Assembly: GCF_000422565.1 (NCBI RefSeq)
Contig: NZ_AUMA01000008.1
Span: forward strand, 186,001-250,000
Origin: Desulfovibrio aminophilus DSM 12254
GTDB lineage: Bacteria; Desulfobacterota; Desulfovibrionia; Desulfovibrionales; Desulfovibrionaceae
DNA: 64,000 nt
Direction: 5' to 3'
Both the position numbers and the translations under genes were made by a program. Under the pieces are notes generated by a model. It saw only the letters and a program-made list of their open reading frames with translations. It searched no databases and had not been told where the DNA came from. Positions within the stretch are counted from its first letter, which is position 1, and each line of letters begins with the position of its first letter. Of this stretch, positions 45,315 to 52,717 are shown one piece after another.

Positions 45315-46946
45315 CTATTTGCCGAACGGGCACTTGGGGAAGGTGCAAGACTTGCAACCCAAACAGAAGCCACCCTCGGCCATAAGCGCCAGATCGCGGC
45401 GGGTCAGGGTCTGCCCGGCCAGCAGGCGGGGCAGGAGCAGGTCCAGGCTGGTGGTCTTGTAGAACAGGGCGCAGGCCGGGACGCCCAGGACCTGGGCCTC
45501 GCCGATGCGGCCCACCAGGGTCATGGCCCCGGGCAGGATGGGCGCGCCGTAGAGGAAGTCCGTGAGCCCGGCGTCCAGAAGGCCGTGGCGGGTCACGTCG
45601 CCGGGGTCCACGGAGAGCCCGGCCGTGGTGATCACGAGATCGGCCCCGGCGGCGAGCATCTGGCGGACGCTGTCCGCGATGCGGGCCCGGTCGTCGGGCA
45701 CGATGTCCACGCAGGCCACTTCCGAACCCAGGGCCTCCACCTTGCTCTTGATGATCGGCGCGAACTTGTCCTCGATGAGCCCCTGGAAGACCTCGGTGCC
45801 GGTGACCAGGATGCCCACACGGGCCCGCCGCAGGGTCAGCACGGAGAAGAGCGGCTCCTCCGCCAGGGCCGCGAGAGCCTGCTCGAAGCGGGCGCGGGCC
45901 AGGTACAGCGGAATGGCCCGGCAGGCGGCCAGGCGCTTGCCTTCCTCGACCAGGATGTCGCCCTGGCGCGTGGCGCACATGACGTCCTGAACCATGTTGA
46001 AGGCCAGCAGGCGCTCGCGGTCCAGGACCAGCAGGCCCGAACGCCCGGCCGTGAAGTTGATCTTGCCCTCGCGCGGTTCGGGGTCGTGCAGCACTCCGGG
46101 ACCGGCCATGACCCGGGCGAAGGCCAGGGCGGCTTCGTTTTCATGCACCCATTTTTCATCCTGAACCGCTTCGGATTCCAGGTAGACCTCGAAGCGGCCC
46201 ATGCGCTGGAGTTCGCAGAGATCCCCCGCCTCCAGGGTCTGTCCGGCATGAACCAGGGGATCCTTGACCCGGCCCGGCACGATGCGGGTCATGTCGTGCA
46301 GGGCCTTGCGTCCCAGAGCCTGGTCCACGGGCACGGCGCGCAGCCGCGGGCCTTCCGATGGCGCGCTTTCAGTCTCGTCCCGGCGCAGGTAGGGCGCTTC
46401 GCCCTGACAGCCCCGGCAGGCTCCGCCGTCGCGGGAGGGATACGCCTCCCCGCAGATGGGGCAGACGGCGATGCCGCCCATGTGGGCCTTGCGCCGGGCG
46501 CGTTCCGGCACGAGCACCTCCTGCACGGAGCAGAGACTCGGCCCGGCGCGACGGATTTCGTCGAAGAGCCGTTCCGTGTCCTGCTCTTTCTTGGGTTTGA
46601 GCTTGAGATACCAGCCCTTGATTTCGGGCCACATCTCGACCTTGGCCGGGTCCAGGGCCACGCGCACGCCCACGCCGGTGAACTTGTCATAGAGGGTCAC
46701 GGCGTAGCGGCCGAGGTTGACGATCTTCATCCAGCCGTTGCCCGTGCTGCACAGGGTCAGCATCTGCACGGCGTCGGGCAGGCATTTCTGGGATTCCACC
46801 AGGGCTTCGAAAAGGGTGCCCTCGGGGATGCGCGACTTGGCCAGCGCCACCATGTAGCCGCCGATGAGCAGGCCTGGGGCCGGGTAGCCGTGGAACTCCG
46901 CGGCTTTCTGCTTGAACTCCTCGAAGCTGTACGGTCCGATGTTCAT
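45315..46946 (-). CDS. FmdE-like / molybdopterin-binding fusion protein
   Basis: Protein of 543 residues. Residues 1-165 are an FmdE-type domain (FHGYPAPGLLIGGYMVALA; CSTGNGWMKIVNLGRYAVTLYD), named after formylmethanofuran dehydrogenase subunit E. A zinc-ribbon CPICGEAYPSRDGGACRGC lies at about 168-187. The C-terminal part (350-510) is a MoaB/MoeA-type molybdopterin-binding domain (VGILVTGTEVFQG, VITTAGLSVDPGDVTR). The last 20 residues hold four Cys (CLGCKSCTFPKC). It lies on the same strand 84 bases after the molybdopterin oxidoreductase, so a role in cofactor supply or maturation of that enzyme is likely but unproven. Confidence 0.88.
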   Translation of the reverse strand: MNIGPYSFEEFKQKAAEFHGYPAPGLLIGGYMVALAKSRIPEGTLFEALVESQKCLPDAVQMLTLCSTGNGWMKIVNLGRYAVTLYDKFTGVGVRVALDPAKVEMWPEIKGWYLKLKPKKEQDTERLFDEIRRAGPSLCSVQEVLVPERARRKAHMGGIAVCPICGEAYPSRDGGACRGCQGEAPYLRRDETESAPSEGPRLRAVPVDQALGRKALHDMTRIVPGRVKDPLVHAGQTLEAGDLCELQRMGRFEVYLESEAVQDEKWVHENEAALAFARVMAGPGVLHDPEPREGKINFTAGRSGLLVLDRERLLAFNMVQDVMCATRQGDILVEEGKRLAACRAIPLYLARARFEQALAALAEEPLFSVLTLRRARVGILVTGTEVFQGLIEDKFAPIIKSKVEALGSEVACVDIVPDDRARIADSVRQMLAAGADLVITTAGLSVDPGDVTRHGLLDAGLTDFLYGAPILPGAMTLVGRIGEAQVLGVPACALFYKTTSLDLLLPRLLAGQTLTRRDLALMAEGGFCLGCKSCTFPKCPFGK

Positions 46947-47030
46947 GAACTCCTCCCGGGCAAGATATGACGCGACCGCCCGCCCCTCGGGGACGGACGG
47001 CCGCGCCGGAGGTGGGAGAGAAACGCCAAA

Positions 47031-49109
47031 TTATTTGGTCACTGCCACGAAATGCTCCTGCATGGCAATGCCGCCCCCGCCCTTATCCCATTTTTCGATG
47101 CCCTTCGGCATGAGTTCGTTGTCCGCGACGCCCTTGCCCCTGGCCCGGCTCTCCACCGGCAGGGTGTGGCCGAAACCGTGGATCATGAAGACCGCCTCGG
47201 GATGGATGAAGTCCGTGACGAAGGCCTTGATCCGGCCGGAATGGCCGTTGGAGGACACCGTCACGTATTCGCCGTCGGCGATGTCCAGTTCCTTCGCAGC
47301 GTCGCTATGAATCCAGAGCAGGTTTTCGGGCATCTGCTCGAAGAGCAGGGGGTTGTTCACCGTGTGGCCCTGGGTATGCACGCCGCAACGGCCGAAGGTG
47401 ATCCTGAAGCGGCCCTTGGGCGGACGTTCCGGGGAGGTGTAAGGCGCGAGCCAAGGCAGGCCGGACTTGGCCAGGCGGGAAGAGGCGATCTCCACCTTGC
47501 CGGATTCGGTCTTGAACTTGAGCTCCTCCATCTTGCGGTAGAGGGGATCGGCGGCCAGGGACACGGAACCGCTCTTCTCGAAGTCGGCGATGGTCAGACC
47601 GGTGTCCTGCAACTGGAAGGCCCAGATGTCCTCGATGCGTTCGTAGGCCAGCTTGTCGATGCCCATGCGCTTGGCCAGCCCGCAGTAGATCTCCCACACG
47701 GACTTGGTGTCGTAGAGCGGTTCGCAGGCGCGTTTGCGCACGAAGAAGGAGGGCTTGAGGCCGTTTTTCGTGGCGATGGTGTCCTCGCGTTCCAGGTAGG
47801 TGGACATCGGCAGGACCACGTCCGAGTACCAGGCCGTGTCGGACCAGGAGAAGGTCACGGACACGAGCAGCTCCAGGTTGTCCAGGATCTTCTTCACGTC
47901 GGCGGAGTCCGGGAAGGCCATGAGCGGATCGTGGCGTTGGACGATGTAGGCCTTGATAGGGTAAGGCTCGCCTGTGACGATGGCCTCGTAGGCCAGATGC
48001 ACCAGTCCAGGCCCGGCGTCGTAGTGCGTGCGGCCGGACATCCAGCCCACGCCGTCCGCGCGTTTTTCGGCGGGCTTGGGGAATTGCTCCATGAGGCTTT
48101 TGAGGCCCTTTTTCCCGACGTCGCCGGGCTTGGCCGTGAGCGGCAGTCCGCCCTTGGCTCCGACCGCGCCGAGCAGGGCGTTGATGATGTATGCCGTGCG
48201 GCAGACATAGAAGGAGTCGGAGTAGCGGGAAACCATCCAGCCCGGGTGCCAGATGACTGAGGGCGCGGCGGCGGCCAACTGACGGGCCAGGTCGCGGATG
48301 CGCTCGGCCGGGATGCCGGTCTCGGCCTCGGCCCATTCCGGGGTGTGCTTGGCGGTGAAGACCTTCAGTTCGTCCAGCCCGCTGATCCACATCTCCGCGA
48401 ATTTCTTGTCGTGGAGATCCTCGGCCAGGAGCACGTGGATCACGGCCAGATTCAGGGCGTAGTCCGTTCCCGGCCGGATGAGGTAGAAGTTGTCGGCCTT
48501 GCCCGCCGAGATGTTGGCCCGCACGTCGATGACCGAGAGCTTGCAGCCCGCGCCCATGCCGTCCAGGGCGTTGTTCACTTCGGCCACGTTGATGGCCTCG
48601 AAGATGTTCCGGGTCTGGAGCACGAGGTGTTTGCAGTTCTTGTAATCGTAGACCACGTCCTTGCGGCCGAAGCCGAACACGGACATGGCCGCGTTCATGA
48701 CGTTGCGCGCGCAGGCCGAGTCGTGGTTGCAGTAGTTGGGCGTGCCGATGGCCCGCAGAAAGGCGCGGTACACGTCGCGGAACGGGCCTCCCCGGTCGGA
48801 GAGAAGCACGGAACGGTCGCCGTGCTTGGCCCGGATTTCGTTCAGGCGCTTGGCCACGTAGTCCAGGGCCTCGTCCCAACTCACGCGCCGCCAGCGGCCT
48901 TCGCCTCGCGCGCCCTCGCGGATCATGGGATGCTGGGGGCGTTCCGAATCTTCGTAAAGGGCGATGCCCGCCGCGCCGCGCGCGCAGAGGGATCCCTTGA
49001 GGGCTTGGCCGCCCTGCAGGCGGACGGGGCGTCCGTCCTCCACCTCGGCCTGGATCGGGCAGCGCACCGAGCACATGCCGCAGACGCTGTTCACCGTGGT
49101 CTTGGTCAT
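47031..49109 (-). CDS. molybdopterin oxidoreductase, PhsA/PsrA-like, cytoplasmic
   Basis: Protein of 692 residues of the DMSO-reductase superfamily. The N-terminal [4Fe-4S] motif is CGMCSVRC-x(n)-C (residues 10-17 and GSLCARG). Mo-pterin segments follow (WDEALDYVAKRL; HDSACARNVMNAAMSVFG, whose Cys could be the Mo ligand; LPMSTYLEREDT), then the C-terminal dinucleotide-binding barrel (GRCGVHTQGHTVNNPL). MTKTTV at 49109 behind GGAGG leaves no Tat signal, so it should be cytoplasmic, unlike typical thiosulfate or polysulfide reductases. The Fe-S partner is encoded divergently. Substrate unknown; sulfur oxyanions are one option, given the TauE gene nearby. Confidence 0.88.
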   Translation of the reverse strand: MTKTTVNSVCGMCSVRCPIQAEVEDGRPVRLQGGQALKGSLCARGAAGIALYEDSERPQHPMIREGARGEGRWRRVSWDEALDYVAKRLNEIRAKHGDRSVLLSDRGGPFRDVYRAFLRAIGTPNYCNHDSACARNVMNAAMSVFGFGRKDVVYDYKNCKHLVLQTRNIFEAINVAEVNNALDGMGAGCKLSVIDVRANISAGKADNFYLIRPGTDYALNLAVIHVLLAEDLHDKKFAEMWISGLDELKVFTAKHTPEWAEAETGIPAERIRDLARQLAAAAPSVIWHPGWMVSRYSDSFYVCRTAYIINALLGAVGAKGGLPLTAKPGDVGKKGLKSLMEQFPKPAEKRADGVGWMSGRTHYDAGPGLVHLAYEAIVTGEPYPIKAYIVQRHDPLMAFPDSADVKKILDNLELLVSVTFSWSDTAWYSDVVLPMSTYLEREDTIATKNGLKPSFFVRKRACEPLYDTKSVWEIYCGLAKRMGIDKLAYERIEDIWAFQLQDTGLTIADFEKSGSVSLAADPLYRKMEELKFKTESGKVEIASSRLAKSGLPWLAPYTSPERPPKGRFRITFGRCGVHTQGHTVNNPLLFEQMPENLLWIHSDAAKELDIADGEYVTVSSNGHSGRIKAFVTDFIHPEAVFMIHGFGHTLPVESRARGKGVADNELMPKGIEKWDKGGGGIAMQEHFVAVTK

Positions 49110-49437
49110 GGGAAAAACCTCCTCGGAAAAGTCGTCTTTCGAGCCGGAAGGCCCGTTGGTTACTATCACGGGATTATCATTTTTAGGGCACCTGAAGCGG
49201 CTTGGGCAAGCAAAATCGAGAATGTGAAAAAAGAAACAATTTCCCGGACAAAGTCGGGGAGCGGGCATCTGGTTTCAAGCAACATATTGGGAATTTGTGA
49301 ACAAAAGGGAAATTCATTGACACAAAGTCGCCGGATGTGGTTCCAATGGTCTATGTGTCCCAGAGGTTGGGACGCGGTGTCGCCATTTTCACGGGATGGG
49401 GCGGGCGGGGTGTCACCTGGCCCGGCAAGGAGCGTTC
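49110..49437. promoter_or_regulatory. divergent control region of the Mo-enzyme cluster
   Basis: 328 bases without a gene, AT-richer than its surroundings. It contains the dyad TTTGTGAACAAA (49294-49305) nested in GAATTT...AAATTC (49291-49314), and a TTGACA (49318-49323) upstream of the Fe-S gene without a convincing -10 box. Near 49160-49185 is TACTATCACGGGATTATCA, a loose dyad on the oxidoreductase side. The elements could be operators, but I cannot name the regulator. Confidence 0.4.
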
Positions 49438-49887
49438 ATGAGCATCTACAAGATCAAGCTGGACAAGAAGCGCTGCATCGCCTGCAAGGCCTGCGAGGTG
49501 CATTGCAAGGTGAAGAACCACGTGCCCGTAGGCATCCAGCTCAACCACATCTTCGTGGAAGGGCCCAGGGCGCGCAAGGACGGCCGGCCGGAATTCGTGA
49601 CCAAGTATCAGCCCTGCCTCATGTGCAAGGAGCCCAAGTGCGTGCCTGCCTGTCCCACCGGGGCCATGACCATGCGCGAGTCCGATGGGCTGGTCTACGT
49701 GCGCACCGAGCTGTGCGACGGCTGCAAGGCCTGCATCGAGGCCTGCCCCTGGAGCGTGCCGGTGTTCAATGAACTGACCGGCAAGATCATGAAGTGCGAC
49801 TATTGCATGGATCGCATCGAGCAGGGGCTGGACCCGGCCTGCGTCACGGGCTGCACGGCCAAGGCCCTGAGTTTCACGCGCCCCTGA
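49438..49887 (+). CDS. 4Fe-4S dicluster electron-transfer subunit (PhsB/DmsB-like)
   Basis: Protein of 149 residues. Four Cys groups, CIACKACEVHC, CLMCKEPKCVPAC, CDGCKACIEAC and CDYCMDRIEQGLDPACVTGC, are in the order of DmsB/PhsB-type subunits binding up to four [4Fe-4S] clusters. ATG at 49438 follows AAGGAG. There is no signal peptide, matching the cytoplasmic oxidoreductase encoded divergently, with which it probably forms a two-subunit enzyme. No membrane anchor gene is present, so ferredoxin or NAD-linked partners are more likely than quinones. Confidence 0.9.
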   Translation: MSIYKIKLDKKRCIACKACEVHCKVKNHVPVGIQLNHIFVEGPRARKDGRPEFVTKYQPCLMCKEPKCVPACPTGAMTMRESDGLVYVRTELCDGCKACIEACPWSVPVFNELTGKIMKCDYCMDRIEQGLDPACVTGCTAKALSFTRP

Positions 49888-49969
49888 TTCCGGTATGAAC
49901 GGCGCGCGCTCCGGCGGGGAGGCGCGGCGGGAAAATTTGCAACGGCATGAAAGAGTGAGGAGGATCAAC

Positions 49970-51124
49970 GTGCTGCACTCGAAAAGAATGCTCTTCATCG
50001 TGGCCCTGATCGTCATGGTCGGGGTCTGCCTGTGGTTCGAGCCCGCCTGGGCCGACAAACTGTCCGACGCCATCGCCAGCGCGCCGCAGGGCGCCGAGGC
50101 CGGTCAGATCGATCCCAGCAAACCGGCGGGCTTTCTCGGCATTCCCGGCGCTCCGAGCGTGAACCTCATCCTGGCCTTCGTCTGGGCCGTGTGGGTGGGC
50201 TGGATTTTCTCCACCGTGGGTGCGTTCGGCGGCGTCATGGCCGGTGTGGGCCACATGACCGTGTTCGGTCTGGGCGCCTACGCCAAGAGCTTCAAGACCA
50301 CCGCCCCCGCGCTGAACAAGCTGGCCACCGACTCCATCCGCGCCTCCAACCAGTTCCTGGTCGGCACCTCGGCGCTCATCTCCTCCTTCAACTACTGGAA
50401 GATGGGCCGTCTGGTGCTGCCCCTGGCCGTTGCGCTGGGCGCGGGCTCGCTCCTGGGCGCCTGGGGGTCGGCCACGCTGACCGCTGGCAAGATCTCCTTC
50501 TCCCAGTACCAGGGCTGGTTCGGCCTCTTCGTCCTGGTCCTCGGCTGCTACCTCTTCTGGGAAACCTCCGGCGCGGGCCAGGCCAGCAAAAAGAAGGCCA
50601 AGGCCGCGGCCAAGGCCTTCGAGGAATCGGTCAAGAAGCAGAAGGCCGGCGAGCAGGTGGACACCAAGGCCATGGGCGTGAAGACCACCAAGTTCACCCT
50701 GACCCGTTGCGAATTCACCTTCTACGGAGTCGAGTTCGCCTTCAATCCGCTGATCCCCCTGCTGGGCGGCATCGTCATCGCGGCCGTGGCGGCCTTCCTG
50801 GGCGTGGGCGGCGGCTTCCTGCTGGTGCCCTTCCTGACCAGCGTGGCCCAGCTGCCCATGTATCTGGCGGCGGGCACCTCGGCCCTGGCCGTGCTCATCT
50901 CCATGATCACGAGCATCGCCACCCTGATGACCAAGGGCACCCCGGTGGACTGGAGCCTCATCGGGCTTGAGTTGGTGGGCATCATCGTGGGTTCGGTCAT
51001 CGGCCCGCGCACCTCCAAGTACTTCTCCGATCTTTGGCTCAAGCGTCTGTTCATCGTGCTTTCGCTTTACGTCGGCATCGACTATGTGTTGAGGGGTTTC
51101 TTCAACTACCGCATCTTCGGCTAG
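49970..51124 (+). CDS. TauE/SafE-family anion exporter
   Basis: Protein of 384 residues starting at GTG 49970 behind GTGAGGAGG. About nine membrane segments; a charged cytoplasmic loop near 203-240 (KKKAKAAAKAFEESVKKQKA) splits the two halves. The second half carries the family motif GVGGGFLLVPFL, and the first a related GAFGGVMAG. The family exports sulfite, sulfoacetate and other organosulfur anions. It lies 82 bases downstream of the Fe-S subunit gene on the same strand, linking the Mo enzyme to sulfur oxyanion metabolism by context only. A terminator follows. Confidence 0.9.
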   Translation: MLHSKRMLFIVALIVMVGVCLWFEPAWADKLSDAIASAPQGAEAGQIDPSKPAGFLGIPGAPSVNLILAFVWAVWVGWIFSTVGAFGGVMAGVGHMTVFGLGAYAKSFKTTAPALNKLATDSIRASNQFLVGTSALISSFNYWKMGRLVLPLAVALGAGSLLGAWGSATLTAGKISFSQYQGWFGLFVLVLGCYLFWETSGAGQASKKKAKAAAKAFEESVKKQKAGEQVDTKAMGVKTTKFTLTRCEFTFYGVEFAFNPLIPLLGGIVIAAVAAFLGVGGGFLLVPFLTSVAQLPMYLAAGTSALAVLISMITSIATLMTKGTPVDWSLIGLELVGIIVGSVIGPRTSKYFSDLWLKRLFIVLSLYVGIDYVLRGFFNYRIFG

Positions 51125-51145
51125 CCGACGGCGTCACCGACAACC

Positions 51146-51180
51146 AAGGGGCTCCGGGCAAGCGGCCCGGGGCCCCTTTT
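51146..51180 (+). terminator. intrinsic terminator after the TauE gene
   Basis: AAGGGGCTCCGGGC (51146-51159) pairs with GCCCGGGGCCCCTT and is followed by TTTT (51177-51180), ten bases before the next start codon. The following operon therefore probably needs its own promoter or depends on read-through. Confidence 0.8.
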
Positions 51181-51189
51181 GCGTGGGAT

Positions 51190-51777
51190 ATGGACGGACT
51201 CCGCGATTTCCTGCTGATCCTGGATCCCTGGCTCATCCAGCCTTTTCGTTGGCTGGACGCGCCGATGCCCGCGTTTCTCCTTGGCATCTTCGCGCTTTCC
51301 CTGGTCTGCGTGTTCCTGGGCGATCTCGCGGCTCTGGCCGTACTGCGTCTGAACCGCAAGGTCTTCGGCGGCTACCTCAAGGACATGGTCCGCCACCACG
51401 AACTTTCCATCACGGCGGCCAAGACCGGCAGCAAGGAGAACTTCAAGGCCGTCAACCGCCAGGCCCACGAGGCCTTCGGCAAGTACTTCTTCAGCCAGGC
51501 CGCCGTGTTCACGTCCAGCATCTGGCCCGTGCCCTTCGCCCTGGCCTGGCTGGACATCCGTTTTCAGGGCGTGCTCATCAAGCTCCCCCTGATGGATTTC
51601 GAGGCCAACTACGTCTTTTTCTTTCTCCCCCTGTACATCCTGGCGCGGATTCTCTATTCTCGGACGATCGGGCGCATCCCCTGGTATGCCCGGATGCGGG
51701 CGGCCGCCACCCTGGACATCGGCGAGGATGCCGCACATTCCGCCCCGGGAACGGGAGGCGGGCGGCAAGGAGTCTGA
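51190..51777 (+). CDS. conserved membrane protein of unknown function
   Basis: Protein of 195 residues. Membrane segments at about 25-50 (FLLGIFALSLVCVFLGDLAAL), around 95-115 (VFTSSIWPVPFALAW) and 138-160 (VFFFLPLYILARILY). The loop between the first two is charged and helical (DMVRHHELSITAAKTGSKEN). The layout of a helix, a coiled cytoplasmic loop and further helices faintly recalls the Oxa1/DUF106 superfamily, but this is a guess. ATG at 51190 has only a GTGGG-like ribosome site. It ends 12 bases before the PhnD-like gene and so seems to open the 51.2-58.7 kb operon. Confidence 0.7.
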   Translation: MDGLRDFLLILDPWLIQPFRWLDAPMPAFLLGIFALSLVCVFLGDLAALAVLRLNRKVFGGYLKDMVRHHELSITAAKTGSKENFKAVNRQAHEAFGKYFFSQAAVFTSSIWPVPFALAWLDIRFQGVLIKLPLMDFEANYVFFFLPLYILARILYSRTIGRIPWYARMRAAATLDIGEDAAHSAPGTGGGRQGV

Positions 51778-51789
51778 AGGAGCCGTCGC

Positions 51790-52713
51790 ATGCGCAAGGA
51801 GTACTGGGCCGTCGGCTTGGCCGCGCTGGCGCTGCTGATCCTGGCCGTGGGCTGGGAGCGGGATGAACCGGCGACCCGTGTGGATCTCTCCCGGCGCGTG
51901 GACATCACCCTCAAGACCCAGGCCGAAGCCATCACCTACGCCTATCTCCCGCAGTACTCCCACAGCATCTCCTTCGAGCGCCACCGGCGCCTGGTGGAAT
52001 ACCTCTCCCGGGTCACGGGATACCCCTTCCGCCAAGTCTTCCCGGACACCTTCGACGAACACGTGAAGATGGTTGAGCGCGGCGAGATCGACATTTCCTT
52101 CTCCAATCCCTTCATCTACATCCGTCTGGCCCGCGCGGGCGCCAGGGCCTTCGCCCGCATCGTGGAGGAGTCCGGCAGGCCGGATTTCCACAGCCAGATC
52201 ATCTGCCGCAAGGACAACCGGGCCATCCGCAGCCTGGAGGATTGCCGAGGCAAGCGTTGGATCGCCGTGGACCCGGGGTCCGCCGGAGGTTTCGTCTTCG
52301 CCCTGGACTATTTCCTGAGCCATGGCATTCAGCGCGAGGACTTCGCCGAGATCGCCTTCGCCCCCGGGCCGGGCGGCAAGCAGGAAAAGGTCGTGCTGGC
52401 GGTCTACGCGGGCAAGTACGACATCGGCTCGGTGCGCAACGGCACGTTGGAGCTGGTCAAGGACAAGGTGGACCTGGACGCCATCCGCGTCCTGGCGGAG
52501 AGCCGCTCCTATCCCGGCTGGGTCTACTCCGCCCGACGGGGCTTCGATCCGGCCCGGCTGAAGGTCATCACCGAGGCCCTGCTCCGCCTGGACCAGGGGG
52601 GAGAAGAGGCGGAGCAGATACTGGCGGCGGCTCATTTCAAGGGCATCATTCCGGCCATGGACGCGGACTACGATTCCATTCGAAGCTTGGCGAACCGCAT
52701 TTCACAGGAGTAG
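51790..52713 (+). CDS. PhnD-like periplasmic phosphate/phosphonate-binding protein
   Basis: Protein of 307 residues, start behind AAGGAG. An N-terminal hydrophobic segment (VGLAALALLILAVGW) is a signal or anchor. The rest is PhnD-type: YAYLPQYSHSISFERHRRLVEYLS, GEIDISFSNPFIYIRLA, and DPGSAGGFVFALDYFL, with YDIGSVRNGTLE as the second-lobe motif. No ABC permease genes adjoin it; instead a sensor kinase starts four bases later, so it likely presents a ligand to the kinase. The ligand might be an oxyanion, but that is unknown. Confidence 0.88.
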   Translation: MRKEYWAVGLAALALLILAVGWERDEPATRVDLSRRVDITLKTQAEAITYAYLPQYSHSISFERHRRLVEYLSRVTGYPFRQVFPDTFDEHVKMVERGEIDISFSNPFIYIRLARAGARAFARIVEESGRPDFHSQIICRKDNRAIRSLEDCRGKRWIAVDPGSAGGFVFALDYFLSHGIQREDFAEIAFAPGPGGKQEKVVLAVYAGKYDIGSVRNGTLELVKDKVDLDAIRVLAESRSYPGWVYSARRGFDPARLKVITEALLRLDQGGEEAEQILAAAHFKGIIPAMDADYDSIRSLANRISQE

Positions 52714-52717
52714 CCGG

